Assembly: GCA_038227745.1 (NCBI GenBank)
Contig: JBBRPS010000405.1
Span: forward strand, 1 to 9,197
Length of the DNA: 9,197 bases
Reading direction: 5' to 3'
Origin: DASPXY01 sp038227745
GTDB lineage: Bacteria; Planctomycetota; Planctomycetia; Gemmatales; Gemmataceae
Under the pieces are notes generated by a model. It saw only the letters and a list, made by a program, of their open reading frames with translations, did not search any database and was not told where the DNA came from. Made by a program: the position numbers and the translations under genes. Shown in pieces: positions 6,025 through 9,197 of this stretch. How positions within the stretch are numbered: the stretch's first letter is position 1; each line of letters starts with the position of its first letter.

Positions 6025-6825
6025 ATGACCGAAGAAGAACTGCGCCAGCAACAAGACCAGCGGTGGCGTGAGTCCTTGCTCCTCCTCGGCATCGACCCCG
6101 GTCCTGGCGCCGCGGCCCCCGCGGCCCCTGCTGCCGCCGCGAGGGCCCCGGAACCCGTGCGCTCCGAGGCCTCACCCGAGCCGGCCCCCCCCGCCCCGCA
6201 ACCGGAAGCCGTCGAGGAAGCGGCCCCCGCTGAGCCGGTCCATGCCGGCCCGCGCGGCCGACGGCGTCGCTCCGGCCCGCCGCGTGAAGAGTCCGAGGAG
6301 CACGAACATCGTGCGGAAGCGTCGGTCCCTTCCGAGGAGAGGCCCCCCGCGCGGGGCGAGGCTGCGGCGGAGGCCGAGACTGCGGAAGCGCAGGCCGGGG
6401 AGCCGGCCGAGGAGGGGGCGGCTTCCGAGGAAGAGCGCAGGCCGCACTCCGGTAGGCGGCGGGGTCGCCGGGGCCGGAAGCCGCGCGGCGAGGCCGCCGA
6501 GGCCGAGGCCCCGGTGGGCGGGGAGAAAGAAGAGCCGCAGGGGGAGGCCGTCGCCGAGGAGCGCGGCGGCGACGAGGAAGAAGGCACGGAGCGGACGGCC
6601 GAGAAGCCGCGGCAGCGTGGTCGCGGGCGCCGGCGTCAGAAGGAGGTCGCCGAGGAAAAGGAGGCGAACGTTCCTGCGGACGCGGACGCGGACGCGGACG
6701 AGGTGGAGGCGGAACTGGAGCCGGCCGACGCCGACGACAAGGACGAGGAACCGGACACCTTGTCCGACTGGAACGTGCCTTCCTGGACGGAACTGATCGC
6801 GTCGCTGTACCGACCGGAGCGCTGA
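6025..6825 (+). CDS. Disordered Ala/Glu-rich protein with three arginine patches
   Basis: I do not recognise a named family in this 266-aa product. A short N-terminal helix (MTEEELRQQQ to LLLLGID) is followed by a long Pro/Ala/Glu low-complexity region interrupted by basic patches RGRRRR (77-82), GRRRGRRGRKPR (143-154) and RQRGRGRRRQK (196-206). A repeated ADADADADE run and an acidic stretch lead to an ordered-looking tail, DWNVPSWTELIASLYRP (248-264). Alternating acidic and Arg-rich blocks resemble the disordered, RNA-binding scaffold region of RNase E-type proteins, but there is no catalytic domain, so an RNA-binding role is only inference. No signal peptide or membrane segment is seen. GAGAAG (6013-6018) six nt before the ATG is a weak ribosome site. 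Frame-consistent codon bias supports that it is real. Confidence 0.75.
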   Translation: MTEEELRQQQDQRWRESLLLLGIDPGPGAAAPAAPAAAARAPEPVRSEASPEPAPPAPQPEAVEEAAPAEPVHAGPRGRRRRSGPPREESEEHEHRAEASVPSEERPPARGEAAAEAETAEAQAGEPAEEGAASEEERRPHSGRRRGRRGRKPRGEAAEAEAPVGGEKEEPQGEAVAEERGGDEEEGTERTAEKPRQRGRGRRRQKEVAEEKEANVPADADADADEVEAELEPADADDKDEEPDTLSDWNVPSWTELIASLYRPER

Positions 6826-6853
6826 CGCGGCGCTCGCACCCGGAATTCGCTCC

Positions 6854-6887
6854 GGCCGCGCGGCGCTCCCGAGACGGCCGCGCGGCC
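6854..6887. terminator. Strong GC hairpin between the Arg-patch and GNAT genes
   Basis: GGCCGCGCGG (6854-6863) and CCGCGCGGCC (6878-6887) form a perfect 10-bp stem, extended by C6864-G6877. It sits 28 bp after one stop codon and 20 bp before the next start. With no T-run it could be a terminator, an attenuating barrier or a stability element. Confidence 0.45.
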
Positions 6888-6907
6888 CTGCAGAGGTAGC
6901 CTTTCCC

Positions 6908-7357
6908 ATGGCCGACGCCATCATCGACCTGGTGGGCCCCGCAGACCTGCCCATCATCGTCCAGCTCTACAACCAGATTTTCCGACCCGCGCGGGACGTC
7001 GAGATGTTTCGCCGCCGCTTCCTCGGCCGTTACAACATCCTGCAGCTCGTGGCCCGCGTGGACAACCACCCCGTGGGCTTCTTCCTCGGCTTCGAGCTGA
7101 AGCCGACGGTGTTCTTCGCCTGGTTCTACGGCGTGGTGCCGGAGTCCCGTCGCCAGGGGATCGCGTCCCAGCTCATGGACGCGGTCCACAGCTGGGCGCG
7201 GCAGCACGAGTACGAGTCGATCCGCTTCGAGTGCCACAATCAGCACCGGCCAATGCTGCACCTGGCGATCGCGCTGGGCTACGACATCGTCGGCATCCGC
7301 TGGGATCCCGACCGCGGCGACAACCTCGTGATCTTCGAGAAGGTGCTGACGAGTTAG
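6908..7357 (+). CDS. GNAT-family N-acetyltransferase
   Basis: The 149-aa product fits a single GNAT domain, which transfers an acetyl group from acetyl-CoA to an amine. The acetyl-CoA pyrophosphate loop is RRQGIA (81-86) in GVVPESRRQGIASQLM, following the beta-4 strand TVFFAWFYGVVP. The late region NQHRPMLHLAIALGYDIVG (111-129) matches the usual motif B pattern in which an Asn precedes a helix ending in LGY. Similar wording to RimI-like enzymes is seen, but the substrate cannot be told. The ATG at 6908 has only AGAGG (6892-6896) at an 11-nt gap, a weak ribosome site. It is cytoplasmic, lies downstream of the hairpin at 6854-6887 and ends at the bidirectional terminator at 7386-7417. Confidence 0.88.
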   Translation: MADAIIDLVGPADLPIIVQLYNQIFRPARDVEMFRRRFLGRYNILQLVARVDNHPVGFFLGFELKPTVFFAWFYGVVPESRRQGIASQLMDAVHSWARQHEYESIRFECHNQHRPMLHLAIALGYDIVGIRWDPDRGDNLVIFEKVLTS

Positions 7358-7385
7358 CAAGCGCCGCTCGGAACGAAAAAGAGCA

Positions 7386-7417
7386 GGGCCGCCGGGACTA
7401 GTTCCGGCGGCCCTTTT
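7386..7417. terminator. Bidirectional intrinsic terminator between GNAT gene and tRNA-Arg
   Basis: GGGCCGCCGG (7386-7395) pairs perfectly with CCGGCGGCCC (7404-7413); a G-T and an A-T pair extend the stem to 12 bp around loop CTAG (7398-7401). TTTT (7414-7417) follows on the plus strand. On the minus strand the stem is followed by TGCTCTTTTT, so it can stop both the GNAT transcript and the tRNA transcript. Confidence 0.85.
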
Positions 7418-7422
7418 GCGTG

Positions 7423-7496
7423 TACGCCCGGAGGGAATCGAACCCCCAACCTGCGGATTCGAAGTCCGCTGCTCTATCCAGTTGAGCTACGGGCGC
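7423..7496 (-). tRNA. tRNA-Arg, anticodon TCG
   Basis: A complete cloverleaf reads on the minus strand. The acceptor is GCGCCCG (7496-7490) with CGGGCGT (7430-7424), where the terminal pair is G1-U72. The D arm is GCTC/GAGC with TGG in the loop. The anticodon stem is GCGGA/TCCGC around loop CTTCGAA, with anticodon TCG at 7462-7460. The T arm contains GGTTCGATTCC. Discriminator is A at 7423, and the next bases (CAC) show that CCA is not encoded. Anticodon UCG reads CGA and possibly other CGN arginine codons. It lies alone, with a terminator 6 bp downstream. Confidence 0.95.
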
Positions 7497-7534
7497 GCTT
7501 ACCGTCAACCGGGGATTTCATGGAGAATGGCTAG

Positions 7535-7540
7535 AGTATA
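7535..7540 (-). promoter_or_regulatory. Candidate -10 element for tRNA-Arg
   Basis: TATACT on the minus strand (5 of 6 to the -10 consensus) would start transcription about 32 nt before the mature tRNA. The -35 region (TATAGG) is poor. TATAAT at 7586-7581 is the alternative. Confidence 0.35.
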
Positions 7541-7805
7541 CAGCAGGATGGCTGTCGCCTATACCACTTCCATGCCCTTCATTATATCCCCTTGCCGGAG
7601 GAAAGCCATGCGTCCGCTGTCCCTGACCCTGTTTCGCGATCCTCTCTCGGCCGGACAGGCGCCACCCTACCCCGCGCTGACCGACCAAAGTATTACCGCC
7701 GTGCTCTTGAAGTCCTGGCCCCCAAGGGCTGACGCAGGCCGGTCACGCCCTCTCCATTTCCGAAGACGTGTTCACGCGGCTTTTCCCTGCCAGCGGTCCC
7801 TCCCC

Positions 7806-7814
7806 TGCTATACA
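7806..7814 (+). promoter_or_regulatory. Extended -10 candidate for the 153-aa membrane protein gene
   Basis: TGC followed by TATACA gives an extended -10 without a good -35 at the usual spacing. The start would be near 7821, about 60 nt before the ATG at 7883. Confidence 0.3.
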
Positions 7815-7882
7815 ACGACAACAGACCCGCCGACAGGCCGCTGCGGCCGGGCCGGGCGTCTCGCGGCGGAGGTGGTGCGGAC

Positions 7883-8344
7883 ATGTGGCTCTGGCTCGTC
7901 CCGGTACTCCTCGTCCTCGGCGTCGCCCTGCTGCTCTGGAGGCCGCTCCGGGCGTTCGGCAAGGAAGTGCAGCTGGAGCGCGCCCGCGAGCTTTTCAAGC
8001 TGCAGCGCGAGCGGCTGGAGGCGAAGTTCCTCACCGCGGCGGCAGCGAGCGGCAAGCCGCGCGGGCTGCGCTGGAAGGACTGTCAGTGGGACTCCGAGGT
8101 CGAGTTCGTGCGCGAGCGCAAGACGGGGCAGGTCGCGGCGCTGGTCGGCCTGACGATCCAGTTCGAGGCGATCGAGGGCGGCGACATGGAGGGCATCGCC
8201 GCGGTCGGCAACCTGCGCAACGCTTCGGGGGTGTTCTTCTTCCACCACGGCCAGTGGATGACCGTCGGCAAGGCGGTGTTCAACATGAACCCGCACGAGG
8301 CGGTCGAGCACTTCAAGAACCAGTACGAGCGCGCGGGGTCGTAG
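7883..8344 (+). CDS. Membrane-anchored protein of unknown function
   Basis: The 153-aa product opens with one hydrophobic helix (about residues 2-19, MWLWLVPVLLVLGVALLLW) without a signal-peptidase site, so it is probably an N-terminal membrane anchor. A charged, possibly coiled helix follows (about 25-52, KEVQLERARELFKLQRERLEAKF). The remainder (about 60-153) looks like a small alpha/beta domain: GLRWKDCQW, then LVGLTIQFEAIEG, then GVFFFHHGQWMTVGKAVFNMNP and a final helix EAVEHFKNQYER. I do not recognise the family. The start at 7883 is supported by GGAGG (7868-7872) at a 10-nt gap. It is convergent with clpS; a hairpin (8355-8393) lies between the stops. Lineage-restricted to planctomycetes is a guess. 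Confidence 0.75.
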   Translation: MWLWLVPVLLVLGVALLLWRPLRAFGKEVQLERARELFKLQRERLEAKFLTAAAASGKPRGLRWKDCQWDSEVEFVRERKTGQVAALVGLTIQFEAIEGGDMEGIAAVGNLRNASGVFFFHHGQWMTVGKAVFNMNPHEAVEHFKNQYERAGS

Positions 8345-8354
8345 CACCCCCTTC

Positions 8355-8393
8355 GGGTTGGGTCGATCCGCCCCGGCGGACCGACCGCAACCC
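8355..8393. terminator. Shared hairpin between convergent genes
   Basis: GGGTTG, GGTCG and TCCGCC (8355-8372) pair with GGCGGA, CGACC and CAACCC (8375-8393) with one A/C mismatch and one bulged G, about 17 bp. It sits 10 bp from each of the two convergent stop codons (8344 and 8404), the place for a bidirectional terminator, although no T-run follows. Confidence 0.55.
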
Positions 8394-8403
8394 CGCGCGG
8401 ACC

Positions 8404-8718
8404 TCAAGCCGGCTCGATCGTCACCGTCAGGCCCTTGTCGGCGAACTGCTCCACGTACAACTCGGCGCGCTCCTTGTGCGTCTGGAGGAGCACGGAGCGG
8501 CCGCAGTGGTGGGCTTCCCACATCTTGTGGGTCGCCTCCGCACGGCAGAAACGGGTCAGTTCCATGATGGTGCGGACGATGAACATCATATCGGCGGCCG
8601 CGTTGTTGTGGAGGATGACCCGGTAAGGGGGCAGCTGCCACCTGCGCGACCTGGGCTGTTCCTGCGCCCGGGTGGAGTAGGGGGGGACGCCTGGCAGGTC
8701 GGGAGGAATCATGCTCAT
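8404..8718 (-). CDS. ClpS-like adaptor of the Clp protease, with an altered N-degron pocket
   Basis: The 104-aa product is of normal ClpS length. ClpS docks on the ClpA/ClpC N-domain and delivers substrates bearing destabilising N-terminal residues to ClpP. A disordered 30-residue N-terminal extension (as in ClpS) is followed by the core (31-104): YRVILHNNAAADMMFIV, EATHKMWEAHHCGRSVLL and a closing TVTIEPA. Compared with E. coli ClpS, Asn34 (N38), Met40 (M44) and His66 (H70) are kept, but the acidic pair Asp35-Asp36 is Asn39-Ala40 and Tyr-Thr-Pro is Ala-Ala-Asp. Binding of the substrate alpha-amino group may thus be weaker or different. The ATG at 8718 has GAGGGG (8731-8726) 7 nt upstream; the frame continues upstream without homology. 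It is probably one of several ClpS paralogues, as is common in planctomycetes. Confidence 0.85.
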   Translation of the reverse strand: MSMIPPDLPGVPPYSTRAQEQPRSRRWQLPPYRVILHNNAAADMMFIVRTIMELTRFCRAEATHKMWEAHHCGRSVLLQTHKERAELYVEQFADKGLTVTIEPA

Positions 8719-8784
8719 TGGTGAACCCCTCGTTACGAGCGGATTCGGGATGGGAGCGGTCGGCCCCATAAGGGCCTTTGAAGA

Positions 8785-8814
8785 AGTATAAAGAATCCCC
8801 CGCGCCGGACTGAA
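8785..8814 (-). promoter_or_regulatory. clpS promoter
   Basis: On the minus strand, TTCAGT (8814-8809), an 18-bp spacer and TATACT (8790-8785, 5 of 6 to the -10) give a start near 8778, about 60 nt before the ATG at 8718. The short hairpin at 8762-8776 would lie at the very 5' end of the leader. Confidence 0.45.
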
Positions 8815-8877
8815 GGCCACACCGCTCCCCGGGCGCCCGTACCGCCAAAATTTGTTCCTGACGTGCCGTCCGCAGCA

Positions 8878-8900
8878 GGTTTGCCTGGTTTGCGGTTTGC
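8878..8900. repeat. Three GGTTTGC direct repeats
   Basis: Identical heptamers begin at 8878, 8887 and 8894; the last two abut and the first is 2 bp away. They lie about 65 bp upstream of the clpS -35 (read as GCAAACC on its strand), a fitting place for an activator or repressor site. Confidence 0.5.
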
Positions 8901-9126
8901 GCCGGTCCTGCACGGATCTTTCACGCTCGGTCTGCGGCGCGCCCACAGGGCCACCCCATCTTCCGGTCAGACTGGCAGGCCCGACCGGACCTGCGTACAC
9001 TTCCTGGCAGAGGTTCCGTCCCCTCCCTCCACGGCGGGCGACCGGCGCAGGGGGAGTTACTGGGTCCCGCATGGCTAAAGCGCGTTCGTTCAGCCCGCGT
9101 TGCATCTGGGGGGCGTGCTTTGGAGT

Positions 9127-9158
9127 GCGGCGCTCGGCGCCGCTTTCCCTCTTTCTTT
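9127..9158 (+). terminator. Intrinsic terminator-like hairpin with pyrimidine tail
   Basis: GCGGCGC (9127-9133) pairs with GCGCCGC (9137-9143) around loop TCG, followed by TTTCCCTCTTTCTTT (9144-9158). No plus-strand gene was identified just upstream, so what it terminates is unclear. Confidence 0.45.
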
Positions 9159-9197
9159 CCCTGGCCCCCACGCGGGAGGCGCTAAAGAAAGAGGGAA
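9145..9197. repeat. Perfect 14-bp inverted repeat at the window end
   Basis: TTCCCTCTTTCTTT (9145-9158) is exactly complementary to AAAGAAAGAGGGAA (9184-9197), with 25 bp between. The left arm is also the pyrimidine tail of the hairpin at 9127-9143. The arms are pure pyrimidine and pure purine. The repeat may extend beyond the window. Confidence 0.7.

Larger units (their letters stand above)
7497..7882. other. 386-bp gene-free region upstream of tRNA-Arg and of the membrane protein
   Basis: No coding frame is convincing here. On the minus strand, TATACT (7540-7535) lies about 38 bp before the tRNA and a perfect TATAAT (7586-7581) about 85 bp before it; neither has a good -35. On the plus strand, an extended -10, TGCTATACA (7806-7814), stands about 70 bp before the ATG at 7883. 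An ATG at 7608 with an excellent GGAGGAAA site (7597-7604) opens a frame with no recognisable protein. Confidence 0.5.
8719..9197. other. 480-bp gene-free region upstream of clpS
   Basis: No reading frame in this stretch shows a recognisable protein or consistent codon bias. It holds the clpS promoter (8785-8814), a small leader hairpin GGCCC/GGGCC (8762-8776), three GGTTTGC repeats (8878-8900), a 7-bp stem TCCGGTC (8962-8968) with GACCGGA (8983-8989), and a terminator plus long inverted repeat at 9127-9197. The gene to the right is outside the window. Confidence 0.5.

Noticed and set aside
4844..7360. 838-aa minus-strand frame opposite three plus-strand genes
   Set aside because: Spans several well-supported genes and their terminators; low-complexity Arg/Pro sequence typical of an antisense frame.
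7608..7882. ATG at 7608 with a near-ideal GGAGGAAA ribosome site
   Set aside because: The downstream frame has no codon bias or known motif and runs into the 7883 gene out of frame. Kept only as a remark in the intergenic entry.
7416..8153. Plus-strand 245-aa reading frame starting with MRVRPEGIEPPTCGFEV
   Set aside because: Its start is the antisense of tRNA-Arg (the familiar IEPPTCGFE artefact) and its end overlaps the 7883 gene in another frame with Ser/Arg-rich nonsense.
8741..8760. GGATTCGGGATGGGAGCGGT resembles the complement of a 5S rRNA segment
   Set aside because: Only about 17 bases match; no flanking 5S stems or rRNA genes are present.
8719..9171. Upstream extension of clpS to a 255-aa product
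   Set aside because: No homology upstream of 8718, a good ribosome site and a promoter lie within it.
9071..9197. Plus-strand frame open from ATG 9071 to the window end
   Set aside because: No ribosome site at usual distance, and it runs through the hairpin and inverted repeat.

Overview
The window is high-GC bacterial chromosome, most probably a member of the Planctomycetota of Gemmata type. The main reason is the secreted Tyr/Gly-rich protein at 4829-5887, whose C-terminus matches the planctomycete-specific TIGR03000 domain. Strong codon bias, long stable GC hairpins between genes and many taxon-restricted proteins of unknown function fit this. The assignment is from memory of families; no search was run.

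Layout. A possible tiny ORF or gene end (20-100) is followed by a promoter, heptanucleotide repeats and a YhaM-type OB-fold/HD 3'-5' exoribonuclease (217-1224, +). Convergent to it, with only 7 bp between stop codons, is a two-gene minus-strand operon of visibly lower GC: a protein of unknown function (2199-1717) coupled by a 4-nt overlap to a retropepsin-like aspartic protease (1720-1232). Then come a full-length RNase R (2417-4567, +), the TIGR03000 envelope or secreted protein (4829-5887, +), an arginine-patch, acidic, disordered protein with a conserved-looking aromatic tail (6025-6825, +) and a GNAT acetyltransferase (6908-7357, +). A bidirectional terminator separates the last from tRNA-Arg(TCG) on the minus strand (7496-7423). 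After a 386-bp gene-free stretch comes a membrane-anchored protein of unknown function (7883-8344, +), convergent with a ClpS-like Clp protease adaptor (8718-8404, -). The last 480 bp hold the clpS promoter, a triple GGTTTGC repeat and a strong terminator/inverted-repeat structure running into the window edge.

How the genes relate. Two 3'-5' exoribonucleases (YhaM-like and RNase R) and an Arg-rich disordered protein that could bind RNA lie within 7 kb, which suggests RNA turnover, although each seems to have its own transcription signals. ClpS and the retropepsin add a proteolysis theme. Most genes look like independent housekeeping or lineage-specific units. The best candidates for something undescribed are the retropepsin plus partner operon, the ClpS with a degenerate N-degron pocket, and the Arg-patch protein.
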